Source of the DNA: Pseudomonadota bacterium
GTDB lineage: Bacteria; Pseudomonadota; Gammaproteobacteria; Burkholderiales; Sulfuriferulaceae
Direction of reading: 5' to 3'
Assembly: GCA_021795395.1 (NCBI GenBank)
Contig: JAJYPN010000015.1
Coordinates: forward strand, 1 to 60,738
Length of the DNA stretch: 60,738 nt
Of the stretch, positions 1-8,253 are shown one piece after another. Position 1 is the first letter of the stretch, and each line of letters begins with the position of its first letter. The notes beneath the pieces are model-generated. The model did no database searches, was not told where the DNA came from, and saw nothing but the letters and a program-made list of their open reading frames with translations. Made by a program: the position numbers and the translations under genes.

Positions 1-47
1 ATCCAGCGGGCTTCGATAAGGGTGTCGATAGCGTGGGCAGTGGTCAT
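1..47 (-). CDS. N-terminal fragment of a probable TRZ/ATZ-family amidohydrolase (mtaD-like)
   Basis: Only the first 15 codons are inside the window, read leftwards from an ATG at 47-45: M-T-T-A-H-A-I-D-T-L-I-E-A-R-W. The segment I-D-T-L-I-x-A-R-W resembles the start of betaproteobacterial TRZ/ATZ hydrolases annotated as 5-methylthioadenosine/S-adenosylhomocysteine deaminase, which act in purine and methylthioadenosine salvage. The metal-binding and catalytic residues lie outside the window, so the family call rests on this short match alone. No clear Shine-Dalgarno sequence precedes the ATG. The adjoining 430 bp hold no other gene. Confidence 0.4.
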   Translation of the reverse strand, partial: MTTAHAIDTLIEARW

Positions 48-477
48 GAGTCGATAAGCTGAATGAGCGGTATTTAAGGATCGGTTGTCAGTGCCTTTTA
101 CGCCTTTGCGCCATGGCAAACACGGTTAAGTGCCTGAACATTGTGGCATAGAACTGCATATACGTAAATTCCGTGCAGGATCGGACGTTTTCCAGCCACA
201 AGGAATACAGACGAAATCGCTATCGAGCAGCAGATGGATCTATCTTCGATTTGAAGCCTGCCAAATAAGAAACGATAAAAATTTTTCATAAACATATAAT
301 TTGCTAGTCACATTTTTGCAATGTGAACTGGTTATTATCATGTCAATAGTGAAGAAAGTTAAGAAAAATCTGCTGGAAAAATCTGAAAAATCTGAAAAAC
401 CTGCTGGAAAAATCTGCTGGCGTAAAGCCGGGTATGGATTTCACGTCGAATTATTGCTAGACTCATGGGAGGTTGTA
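48..477. other. Intergenic region between divergent genes, no convincing gene
   Basis: This 430-bp stretch separates the leftward amidohydrolase start from the phosphoesterase at 478. Short reading frames occur on both strands but none has a recognisable product or a ribosome binding site. It is rather AT-rich from 280 to 400 and carries the short direct repeats listed separately at 370-420. Promoters for both flanking genes should be here, but I cannot place a convincing -35/-10 pair. Confidence 0.5.
370..420. repeat. Short direct repeats (CTGCTGGAAAAATCTG) in a 5' leader
   Basis: The 16-mer CTGCTGGAAAAATCTG occurs at 370-385 and again at 401-416, with extra partial copies of AAAAATCTG between them. 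The array ends about 58 bp before the phosphoesterase start codon. It could be slipped-strand expansion or a set of binding sites. Nothing else in the window matches it. Confidence 0.6.
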
Positions 478-2217
478 ATGATCAGAACGTTTCGGTATAG
501 AATAACAGCGTTGGCGGTATTACCTCTGTTTCTACAGGGTTGTATCATAGATTCGAGCAATGGCGCATCCGTATCGCCGCCGGCGCCACCCGCCAGCGTA
601 TCGCCGCAGGATGCGCTGGCTACCGCTACGCCGATCAAGCATGTGGTGGTTATCTTCGGTGAGAATCGCTCATTCGACCATTATTTCGGGACTTATCCCA
701 ATGCTACTAACCCATTGGGTGAACCAAATTTTACCGCTGCAGCCGGTACGCCTACTCCGAACAATCTGGTAAGCGCCAACCTGCTCACTAACAACCCCAA
801 TTTTACTAATACTGCGAATGGCGCCGGTGCGGCCAATCCTTTCCGGCTCGATCCCACCCAGGCAGCAACCGCCGACCAGAACCATGCTTACACCGCAGAG
901 CAGCAAGCATACGACCATGGTTCGGCCGATCTGTTTCCGGAATATACCGGCCATGCCACGACCGGCGGCGTGGGTGCTTTCGGAACAACAGGTCAGGTAA
1001 TGGGCTACTTTGACGGCAATACCATCACGGCGTTGTGGAACTACGCCCAGCATTTCGCGATGAGCGACAACGCATACACGGATACTTACGGCCCCTCCAC
1101 TCCGGGCGCACTGGAGGTGATTGGCGGTCAGACCAACGGCATGACGAACATCGCTACCACCAAGGCACCCTTTACGCTTGCAGCCTATTCTTATTACATC
1201 AACGACGGTCAGGGCGGTCTTACCTTGATCAACGATGTGGATCCTGCGTATGACCCGTGTTCCAGTACTGCGAATAACATAATGATGACCGGCAAGAACA
1301 TCGGTGATTTGCTTAACGCCAAAGGTATTACCTGGGGTGGATTTACGGGAGGTTTCAACCTCACTGCAACCAACGCCAACGGTACTACAGGTTGTCAGCG
1401 CAGCACCTACTCCGGCGTGGTGGGGCAAATCGTTCCCGACTATATGCCGCACCATATGTGGTTTCAATACTACAAAACTACCGCAAACCCTACGCATGCC
1501 AGGCCCAGCAGCGTTGCGGCCATTGGCTACACGATGGAATCTAACAGCCAAACGGCCGATCCGGCTAACCATCAATATGGCATGAACGATTTTTTTGCGG
1601 CTGTAGAGGCGGGTAATTATCCCTCGGTAAGTTATTTGAAGGCTCCTATGTATCAGGATGGTCACCCAGGCTATTCCGATCCGCTGGACGAACAGGCCTT
1701 CGTCACCAAGGTCGTGAATTTCCTGCAGCAACAACCTGACTGGAAAAATACCGTCGTCATCATCACCTGGGACGATTCCGATGGCTGGTATGACCATGCT
1801 TACACTGCGCCGACCAGCGCTTCGTACGATTCCCAGGCCGATCAAGTCAACGGTTCAGGCTTGTGCGGCACAGGTAGTACTACGCAACCTCAATTACCGG
1901 GCGTAAGCGGATTGCCGGTCAATGGCCGTTGCGGTCCCGGTACGCGTATTCCGCTCATAATAATCTCGCCTTGGGCCAAGCCGAATTATGTCAGTCACGT
2001 ACCGATTTCCTTGTCTTCCGTAGCGCGTTTCATCGAAGACAACTGGCTGGGTAGCCAGCGTCTGGGTGGCGGTTCATGGGATGCCACAGCCGGTTCGATG
2101 ATGGATCTGTTCAATTTCAGCGGTAGCGGTAACATCCCTGCGCTGTATTTGGATCCGACCGTAGGCAAGGTACTGAATGCTGCGCCAGCCGGAAGCGCTA
2201 CGCCTGTGTCTTACTGA
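478..2217 (+). CDS. Lipoprotein phosphoesterase (phospholipase C / acid phosphatase family)
   Basis: Predicted exported phosphoesterase of the PF04185 family, which hydrolyses phosphomonoesters or phospholipid head groups outside the inner membrane. The product is about 579 residues. The N-terminus is a lipoprotein signal peptide with a hydrophobic core and an L-Q-G-C lipobox, so it should be lipid-anchored. The family signature E-N-R-S-F-D-H-Y-F-G follows about 60 residues in, and W-D-D-S-D-G-W-Y-D-H near residue 430 is the second metal/active-site block. I chose ATG 478 because GGGAGG lies just upstream at 468-473 and the signal peptide begins there; the frame is open back to 301 but without signal sequence. 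Its stop overlaps the start of the downstream peroxidase (TGATG), so the two are probably translationally coupled. Whether the substrate is phosphate ester or phospholipid cannot be told from sequence. Confidence 0.85.
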   Translation: MIRTFRYRITALAVLPLFLQGCIIDSSNGASVSPPAPPASVSPQDALATATPIKHVVVIFGENRSFDHYFGTYPNATNPLGEPNFTAAAGTPTPNNLVSANLLTNNPNFTNTANGAGAANPFRLDPTQAATADQNHAYTAEQQAYDHGSADLFPEYTGHATTGGVGAFGTTGQVMGYFDGNTITALWNYAQHFAMSDNAYTDTYGPSTPGALEVIGGQTNGMTNIATTKAPFTLAAYSYYINDGQGGLTLINDVDPAYDPCSSTANNIMMTGKNIGDLLNAKGITWGGFTGGFNLTATNANGTTGCQRSTYSGVVGQIVPDYMPHHMWFQYYKTTANPTHARPSSVAAIGYTMESNSQTADPANHQYGMNDFFAAVEAGNYPSVSYLKAPMYQDGHPGYSDPLDEQAFVTKVVNFLQQQPDWKNTVVIITWDDSDGWYDHAYTAPTSASYDSQADQVNGSGLCGTGSTTQPQLPGVSGLPVNGRCGPGTRIPLIIISPWAKPNYVSHVPISLSSVARFIEDNWLGSQRLGGGSWDATAGSMMDLFNFSGSGNIPALYLDPTVGKVLNAAPAGSATPVSY

Positions 2218-3599
2218 TGTTCGGACGTTCGGCCTGGATTGCTGCGGTGCTGCTTTTATTGGCTGCAGTAATCCTTTTGATCGCACGTAGTCCGATAGCT
2301 CTGCAAAGCTGGCTGGATCAGCCGCGCAGGAGTTTTTTGCTCGCCCAAGGCGCCAATCCCGACGTGGTGCGCATGACACTGCCAGAGACAAAGCCGCTCA
2401 GCGCGGTGGCGGAACTGGGCCGTAAACTGTTTTTCGATCCGCGGCTTTCCGGATCCGGCAACCAGTCTTGCGCCTCGTGTCACGATCCGGCGCACGCCTA
2501 TGCGCCGGACAACCGGCTTTCCGTACAATTAGGCGGCGGCGATATGCATCAATTCGGCGTGCGTGCGGCGCCGTCGCTGGAATATCTGTATCGCCAGCCC
2601 AATTTCAGTATCGGTCCGGATAATCCGGGAAACGAATCGGTCAATCTGCAACAGCAGGCAAGTTTGGGGATACAGGCGCCGCATGTGCAGAAAACTGCGC
2701 TGGGGACGAAGGCGGCTGCCGGCAATCTGGTCCCGGTAGGCGGCCTGTTCTGGGACGGTCGCGTGAATACCCTGCAACAGCAGGCCGGAGGACCGCTGTT
2801 CAATCCGCTGGAAATGGACGGGGGTACGCCGGCGATATTGCTTGCCAAGCTGAAGCAAGCTGCGTATGCGCCGGATTTTGTGCAATTGTTCGGTCCCGGC
2901 GTGTTCCGGGAGCCGACATTGGCCGTCGCGGAAGCCTTGTTCGCGCTCTCGCGTTTTCAGATCGAAGATGCGAGCTTTCGTCCTTTCAGCAGCAAATACG
3001 ACGCATGGCTGCAAGGTCGCGCGCGTTTTACGGCGGCTGAGCTACGCGGTTATCTGGCTTTTAACGATACGCGCAAAGGCAATTGCGCAGCCTGCCATCT
3101 CGATCATGTTACGCGCGACGGCTTGCCGCCGTTATTCACCGACATGCAGTATGAAGCGCTAGGTGTGCCCCGCAATGCGGGAATTCCTGCCAACCGCGAT
3201 CCGCATTATTTCGATCTGGGTCTCTGCGGACCGTATCGCACCGACCTGAAACAGCAAACGCATTATTGCGGCATGTTCCTGACGCCGACTTTGCGCAACG
3301 TGGCGACGCGTCACGCTTTTTTTCATAACGGCGAGTACCATACGCTGGCCCAGGTTATGGATTTCTATGCGTTGCGCGATACGGAGCCGCAAACGATTTA
3401 TGGCAAGGACTCGACAGGAAAGACGGAAAAATTTAACGATATTCCACCGGCAGAGCGCGGAAATGTGGATGTGACCGATGCACCCTTCGACCGGAAAGCG
3501 GGCGAAATTCCGGCCATGAGCGCGCAAGACAGGCAAGACATCGTTGCCTTTTTACAAACGCTGAACGATGGCTATTCAGCAAATCAACACCCAAAATAA
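2217..3599 (+). CDS. Membrane-anchored di-haem cytochrome c peroxidase (MauG/CcpA family)
   Basis: A 460-residue c-type cytochrome of the bacterial di-haem peroxidase family, which reduces hydrogen peroxide with electrons from small cytochromes in the periplasm, or in MauG-like members oxidises protein side chains. Residues 6-23 form an uncleaved membrane anchor. Two haem-binding motifs are visible, C85-A-S-C-H89 and C290-A-A-C-H294, plus the family block G-G-L-F-W-D-G-R near 175-182. The protein is longer than classical CcpA (about 320-350), which is common for the MauG-like branch. ATG 2217 overlaps the phosphoesterase stop, so the pair is an operon. The functional link is unclear; peroxidase versus MauG-like activity is not settled by these motifs. 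Confidence 0.85.
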   Translation: MFGRSAWIAAVLLLLAAVILLIARSPIALQSWLDQPRRSFLLAQGANPDVVRMTLPETKPLSAVAELGRKLFFDPRLSGSGNQSCASCHDPAHAYAPDNRLSVQLGGGDMHQFGVRAAPSLEYLYRQPNFSIGPDNPGNESVNLQQQASLGIQAPHVQKTALGTKAAAGNLVPVGGLFWDGRVNTLQQQAGGPLFNPLEMDGGTPAILLAKLKQAAYAPDFVQLFGPGVFREPTLAVAEALFALSRFQIEDASFRPFSSKYDAWLQGRARFTAAELRGYLAFNDTRKGNCAACHLDHVTRDGLPPLFTDMQYEALGVPRNAGIPANRDPHYFDLGLCGPYRTDLKQQTHYCGMFLTPTLRNVATRHAFFHNGEYHTLAQVMDFYALRDTEPQTIYGKDSTGKTEKFNDIPPAERGNVDVTDAPFDRKAGEIPAMSAQDRQDIVAFLQTLNDGYSANQHPK

Positions 3600-3634
3600 A
3601 ATCGGGAGTAGGGGTAACGGAATAAGTGAGGCAG

Positions 3635-3666
3635 CAGCGAACCCGGCCGTTGGATCGGGTTCGCTG
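3635..3666. terminator. Hairpin between convergent peroxidase and htpG genes
   Basis: Perfect 11-bp inverted repeat CAGCGAACCCG (3635-3645) and CGGGTTCGCTG (3656-3666) around a 10-nt loop. It lies 36 bp after the peroxidase stop and 38 bp from the htpG stop on the other strand. It fits a bidirectional terminator, but there is no T-tract on either side, so this is tentative. Confidence 0.5.
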
Positions 3667-3704
3667 GGGCTCTATCAGCTATCGGGCACTATGAAGCCGG
3701 CTGA

Positions 3705-5606
3705 TTACAATGCCAACCACAAGGCATTGAGACGTTGCACGAACGTCGCCGGATCTTCAAGTTGTCCGCCTTCCGCCAGCAGGGCCTGATCGAACAGCAG
3801 GTGACTCCAGTCATTGAACTTGGCATCGTCTTCCTGCGTTTTGAGACGTTGCAACAAACCGTGCTTGGGGTTGATCTCGAGTATCGGTTTGGTGTTTGGA
3901 ACTTGTTGTCCGGCTGCCTTGAGCATGCGTTCGAGATTGCCGCTAATATCGTGCTCGCCGGCCACCAGACAGGCGGGAGATGAGGTCAGGCGATGCGTGA
4001 TGCGCACATCCTTTACCTGATCGCCGAGTGCGGTCTTGATTTTTTCGGCAAGATCCTTGAAGGCTTCGGCTTCGCTCGCCTGTTCTTTTTTCTCTTCTTC
4101 GTCGGCCAGTTTGTCGAGATCGAGATCGCCCTTGGCTACCGATTGCAATTTCTTGCCGTCGAATTCGGTGAGGTGCGAGATCATCCATTCGTCCACACGC
4201 TCGGAAAGCAAGAGAACTTCAACTCCTTTGGAGCGGAAAAATTCCAGATGAGGGCTGTTTTTGGCGGCGGCAAAACTGTCGGCGGTGACGTAATAAATCG
4301 TGTCCTGACCGTCTTTCATGCGGCTGACGTAATCGCTCAGAGTAACATTTTGCACATCGGTGTCATTGTGCGTCGAAGCAAAGCGCAATAATTTGGCGAT
4401 GCGTTCCTTGTTGCTGAAATCTTCTCCCAGGCCTTCTTTCAGTACCTGACCGAATTCCTTCCAGAATGTCGTATATTTATCCGGCTGGTTCTGTGCGAGA
4501 TCTTCGAGCATGCCCAGCACCTTTTTGACCGATCCGGCACGGATCGTGTCGATGTCCTTGCTTTCCTGCAGGATTTCGCGCGACACATTCAGCGGCAGGT
4601 CGTTGGCGTCGATGACACCGCGGATGAAGCGCAGGTAGGCAGGCATCAATTGCTTGGCGTCTTCCATGATAAACACGCGGCGCACGTAAAGTTTAATACC
4701 GTGGTGCTGTTCGCGATCCCATAAATCGAATGGCGCGCGCGCCGGTACATACAATAATTCGGTGTATTCCTGCTTGCCTTCGACCTTGGCGTGGATATGC
4801 GCCAGCGGCGCTTCGTAATCGTGCGAGACATGCTTATAGAATTCGTCGTACTGTTCCTGGCTGATCTCGCTCTTGGGGCGCGCCCACAAGGCGGATGCCT
4901 GGTTGACGATGTCGTCTTCCTCCTTCACGACTGTGGTTTGCGTTTCGGCATCCCACTCTTCCTTCTTCATGACGATAGGCAGTGTAATGTGATCGGAATA
5001 TTTGCGGATGATGGATTTGAGCTGGTAACTGGATAGCATGTCCTCATTTTCTTTGCGCAGATGCAGAACGATTTCCGTACCGCGCGTGTTTTTTTCCATC
5101 ATTTCCAGCGTGTAATCGCCTTCGCCGGACGATTCCCAACGCACGCCATGTTCTGCGCCCAGGCCGGCTTTACGCGTACACAATGTGACCTTGTCGGCAA
5201 CCAGGAAGGCGGAATAAAAACCGACGCCGAACTGGCCGATCAGATTGGTGTCGCGTGCCTGGTCGCCCGACAGGTTTTCAAAAAATTGTCGCGTGCCGGA
5301 TTTGGCAATCGTACCGATATGTTCGATGACTTCCTGCCGCGTCATGCCGATGCCGTTATCGGCGATAGTAATGGTACGGGCATCCTTGTCATAATCGATA
5401 CGGATCTTCAGATCGGTATCGTTTTCCCATAACGCATTATCGGAGAGCGCTTCGAAACGAAGTTTATCTGCGGCATCCGAAGCATTTGAAATCAGTTCGC
5501 GCAGAAATATTTCCTTGTTGCTGTACAAGGAATGAATCATCAATTGCAATAATTGCTTGACTTCGGTTTGAAAGCCCAGGGTTTCCTTATGCGCTGCGAC
5601 AGTCAT
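3705..5606 (-). CDS. htpG: Chaperone HtpG (bacterial Hsp90)
   Basis: ATP-dependent cytosolic Hsp90 chaperone that remodels client proteins together with DnaK. The 633-residue length is typical. The N-terminal GHKL ATPase domain shows E-L-I-S-N-A-S-D-A (residues about 38-46, Asn for Mg-ATP binding), D-N-G-I-G-M near 85, and G-Q-F-G-V-G-F-Y near 125. Middle and C-terminal dimerisation domains are full length. The ATG at 5606-5604 is preceded by AAGGGAG. It is transcribed alone, away from the pseudogene at 5814, from a textbook sigma-32 promoter at 5645-5673, so it belongs to the heat-shock regulon with grpE and dnaK in this window. Confidence 0.98.
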   Translation of the reverse strand: MTVAAHKETLGFQTEVKQLLQLMIHSLYSNKEIFLRELISNASDAADKLRFEALSDNALWENDTDLKIRIDYDKDARTITIADNGIGMTRQEVIEHIGTIAKSGTRQFFENLSGDQARDTNLIGQFGVGFYSAFLVADKVTLCTRKAGLGAEHGVRWESSGEGDYTLEMMEKNTRGTEIVLHLRKENEDMLSSYQLKSIIRKYSDHITLPIVMKKEEWDAETQTTVVKEEDDIVNQASALWARPKSEISQEQYDEFYKHVSHDYEAPLAHIHAKVEGKQEYTELLYVPARAPFDLWDREQHHGIKLYVRRVFIMEDAKQLMPAYLRFIRGVIDANDLPLNVSREILQESKDIDTIRAGSVKKVLGMLEDLAQNQPDKYTTFWKEFGQVLKEGLGEDFSNKERIAKLLRFASTHNDTDVQNVTLSDYVSRMKDGQDTIYYVTADSFAAAKNSPHLEFFRSKGVEVLLLSERVDEWMISHLTEFDGKKLQSVAKGDLDLDKLADEEEKKEQASEAEAFKDLAEKIKTALGDQVKDVRITHRLTSSPACLVAGEHDISGNLERMLKAAGQQVPNTKPILEINPKHGLLQRLKTQEDDAKFNDWSHLLFDQALLAEGGQLEDPATFVQRLNALWLAL

Positions 5607-5644
5607 GGTGCTGATACTCCCTTAGAGTGGAAAAATGTGTCTAA

Positions 5645-5673
5645 TAAATGGGGGATAGCCACGCTATTTCAAG
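5645..5673 (-). promoter_or_regulatory. Sigma-32 (RpoH) promoter of htpG
   Basis: On the minus strand the -35 element CTTGAAA occupies 5673-5667 and the -10 element CCCCATTTA occupies 5653-5645, with a 13-nt spacer. Both match the sigma-32 consensus (CTTGAAA / CCCCATnT) at nearly every position. The promoter lies about 40 bp upstream of the htpG ATG. The same spacing recurs before grpE and dnaK. Confidence 0.92.
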
Positions 5674-5813
5674 TGGCTGCAAGCCAACTGACTGCATCCC
5701 TCACGTCGAAAGCAAGTCACTATGCGTGTCGGCTGAGCGTGTATGTTTCATAACGTACTGAATTAAATGGAAATTGCTTTAATGTAAAGTACCATACATC
5801 GGCAGGAGGTAAT

Positions 5814-6096
5814 GTGAAACCTTATGATCTGATTGTTATCGGCGCAGGTGCCGCCGGCAAATGCTGCCGGCTGGTTTAGCGCCAGGCATCAGGGAGCGAC
5901 GATTTACGGATATAAAATCCTGTTTGAGGAGCACAGCGGGGAGCTGCTCGGCGCGCATCTGGTCGGGCCGCAAGTCGACGAAGTGATCAATTTGTTTGCT
6001 CTGGCGATACGTCATCGAATCAAGGCGGCGGAAATCATGGACACCATTTTCGCTTTTCCTACCGGCGCATCGGATATTGCATCCATGTTAAGGTAG
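5814..6096 (+). pseudogene. Remnant of a FAD/NAD(P)-dependent disulfide oxidoreductase with an internal deletion
   Basis: A GTG at 5814 after a strong AGGAGGT (5804-5810) opens V-K-P-Y-D-L-I-V-I-G-A-G-A-A-G-K, the classic N-terminal FAD-binding start of dihydrolipoamide or mercuric reductase-like enzymes. The frame ends at TAG 5877-5879. In the next frame, from about 5854, the sequence is the C-terminal dimerisation domain of the same family: A-A-G-W-F-S-A-R, then G-A-H-L-V-G-P-Q-V-D-E-V-I-N, and a final F-P-T-G-A-S-D-I. Intact relatives have about 450-480 residues, so about 1.1 kb, including the redox CxxxxC, is missing and the two ends are out of frame. The retained RBS suggests a recent loss. 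Confidence 0.85.
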
Positions 6097-6163
6097 CGCT
6101 GATTTTATTCTCTGATCGTGTTGAGCAGCAAGGCGTGGTTGATGACGTGTGCCAGGTTTGCAA

Positions 6164-6709
6164 TCAGGGCGATTTTGCCGGGCCGGGCGGGTAGAGGATA
6201 GAGGCACCTTCGACGTAGGCAAAGGAGGTCAGGAAATGGGCTCTGCGATGGCTTTTATCGAGGATATCATCGACCTGCCAACCGCGGACAAGCAAGGCAT
6301 CGGCGATCAGGGAACGATGACAGCGCCAGGGTACTGCTTCTGCGCACATCAAGACGCATGAGTCAATGCGAGCCAATTCGATCAGTTTTTCCATGTTAGC
6401 GATGAATTCGGCAGTTTGCATGTAGTCTGCATAGCCGCGAAATGAAGGATTTTTCCAGCCCTGATTAGGCGAATCCCGACGTGTAGGCCGTAATCCGCCC
6501 AATCCGGCCAAATGGGTATACGCAATACCCGCGTCTGCCAACGATGCTTCCAATCGATCGTTATTGAATTGGGGATTATGGCGCGATCTGGGAATGTAAC
6601 GCACATCGATTACGCGCTCGATTTCATTTTGCCGCAGCAGATCGATGAATTCTCCTGTCGATCTGGTCGAGTGCCCGATTGTAGCAATGGTATTTGAATT
6701 TTTGACCAT
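6164..6709 (-). CDS. DUF488 family protein
   Basis: A 181-residue protein of the DUF488 family, whose biochemical role is unknown. Visible family features are T-I-G-H-S-T-R-S near the N-terminus, D-V-R-Y-I-P-R-S-R (about 36-44), L-G-G-L-R (about 70-74) and a late L-M-C-A-E-A-V-P-W-R-C-H-R block with the conserved Cys and Arg/His residues. No signal peptide or membrane segment is present. The ATG at 6709 lacks a clear Shine-Dalgarno sequence. It is convergent with the upstream pseudogene and divergent from the Nramp-like gene, so it appears monocistronic. Confidence 0.85.
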   Translation of the reverse strand: MVKNSNTIATIGHSTRSTGEFIDLLRQNEIERVIDVRYIPRSRHNPQFNNDRLEASLADAGIAYTHLAGLGGLRPTRRDSPNQGWKNPSFRGYADYMQTAEFIANMEKLIELARIDSCVLMCAEAVPWRCHRSLIADALLVRGWQVDDILDKSHRRAHFLTSFAYVEGASILYPPGPAKSP

Positions 6710-6943
6710 GGCGATTCGACGGGGATTTTGATTCGATAATATTGAGAACGGATTACACGCTGTCAGTTCATCGTAAATAATTCTCGATTAAGCTAATAGC
6801 GTTATAATCAAATTTAAAAATGGCTATGACAGCAGCTATTCAATGATAACCCAGTGCAGAGTGGTTTTGGCTATAGGCTTGCCTGCCGGTTTCCTATGCA
6901 GAATTACTTGACTGCATGATTTTATGGCCTCCGGGTAAATAAT

Positions 6944-8197
6944 ATGGAGAATATATTGACAAATTCAACTGCTGCGAGCCGCCGTACGAGGTGGGCGCGG
7001 TTTTTGACCGTGCTGGGTCCCGGACTGGTGGTGATGTTGGCCGACACCGACGCCGGCAGCGTCATTACTGCGGCGCAGAGCGGCGCTCAATGGAACTATC
7101 GACTGTTGCTGCTGCAATTGATACTCGCCCCCATTCTTTATGTCGTACAGGAGTTGACGATACGTCTGGGCATAGTCAGCAGGAAAGGTCACGGCGATTT
7201 GATACACGAGTACTTCGGGCGCGGCTGGGCATGGCTGTCGGTAGGCACCCTGATTATTGCCTGCGTTGGTGCGCTGCTGAGCGAACTGAGCGGATTGGCC
7301 GGTGTAGGATTGCTGTTCGGAGTGCCATCGTGGGCGACGATGCTGGTGGTCGTGACGGGGTTGCTGCTTATGGCGTTTACCGGATCTTACGTATCGGTCG
7401 AACGGATTGCCATGGCAGTCGGCGCGTTCGAGTTGGTATTCATCGTCGTCGCCTGGCAGGCGAAACCGGTGTTTTCGCCAATGTTGCACGGAATGGTCGA
7501 TATTCCCTGGCATGATCACCAATACCTCTATCTGGTCGCCGCCAATATCGGCGCAGTGATCATGCCGTGGATGGTGTTTTATCAGCAATCGGCGGTAGTG
7601 GAAAAAAAACTGACTGTGGCGGATCTGCCGGCAGCGCGCATGGATACCATGGCCGGAGCCATAATCACGCAAGTCATCATGGCGGCTGTGCTGATCGCGA
7701 CTGCGGCGACATTAGGGCAGCACGGCAGCAGCGGGTCTATCGATACGGTGCAGGGCATCGCCAAGGCGATTACGCCTTTTCTGGGGGAAAATGTCGGCAA
7801 GATTCTGTTCGGACTCGGCATGAGCGGTGCTGCGCTGGTGGCGACCATCGTTGTCAGTCTGACTGCGGCGCGTACGCTGGGCGAATTGTTGGGAGTCAAA
7901 CATTCGCTGGAGCATGAGCCGAGAGAAGCGCCATGGTTTTACGGCATGTATGCCGTTTCTCTGGCGGGCGGCGGCCTGCTGGTCGCGTCCGGCGCCGATC
8001 TGGTGGCGTTAAGTGTGGGTGTACAGGTCATGAATGCCTTGTTGCTGCCTGTCGTTCTGGGTTTTCTTTACCTGTTGGCGCGGCGCTTGCCTGAACCTTA
8101 CCGTTTACAGGGAAGCTATGCGTGGGTGGTCGCCTGCACGATCGCCATTACGGCCGGTTTTGGCGTATACGGCGGCATTACCGGCATAGTGAATTGA
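6944..8197 (+). CDS. Nramp-family (SLC11-like) metal transporter with variant metal-site motifs
   Basis: A 417-residue integral membrane protein with about 11 hydrophobic helices and the LeuT-fold layout of Nramp proton-coupled divalent metal transporters. In TM1 the usual D-P-G-N is D36-A-G-S39 (Pro to Ala, Asn to Ser). In TM6 the usual A-x-x-M-P-H is A204-V-I-M207-P-W209, so the metal-binding Asp and Met are kept but the conserved His is Trp. By knowledge of Nramp structures these positions line the metal and proton path, so metal choice or coupling may differ from classical MntH. It starts at ATG 6944 with only a weak ribosome site. The copA gene follows 57 bp later on the same strand; metal handling may be shared. 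Confidence 0.85.
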   Translation: MENILTNSTAASRRTRWARFLTVLGPGLVVMLADTDAGSVITAAQSGAQWNYRLLLLQLILAPILYVVQELTIRLGIVSRKGHGDLIHEYFGRGWAWLSVGTLIIACVGALLSELSGLAGVGLLFGVPSWATMLVVVTGLLLMAFTGSYVSVERIAMAVGAFELVFIVVAWQAKPVFSPMLHGMVDIPWHDHQYLYLVAANIGAVIMPWMVFYQQSAVVEKKLTVADLPAARMDTMAGAIITQVIMAAVLIATAATLGQHGSSGSIDTVQGIAKAITPFLGENVGKILFGLGMSGAALVATIVVSLTAARTLGELLGVKHSLEHEPREAPWFYGMYAVSLAGGGLLVASGADLVALSVGVQVMNALLLPVVLGFLYLLARRLPEPYRLQGSYAWVVACTIAITAGFGVYGGITGIVN

Positions 8198-8253
8198 AAT
8201 CATGGATTTCATCGCAAGATAGCGTATTTTGGGAAAGCATACCGGAAGTTGCA

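Noticed and set aside
98..295. 65-codon open frame on the minus strand upstream of the phosphoesterase
   Set aside because: No ribosome site, no recognisable product and AT-rich context; more likely a chance frame.
670..1845. Long open frame antisense to the phosphoesterase
   Set aside because: Low-complexity Arg/Gly/Val translation with no family features; a shadow of the real gene's codon pattern.
5675..5688. 14-bp GGCTGCAAGCCAAC shared with 50943-50956
   Set aside because: The core GGCT-GCA-AGCC is self-complementary and short; flanks differ, so it is probably coincidence between hairpins.
6830..6943. Possible riboswitch in the leader of the Nramp-like gene
   Set aside because: Only a weak ATGCAG/CTGCAT pairing is visible; I could not match the conserved core of the yybP-ykoY (Mn) or M-box (Mg) riboswitch.
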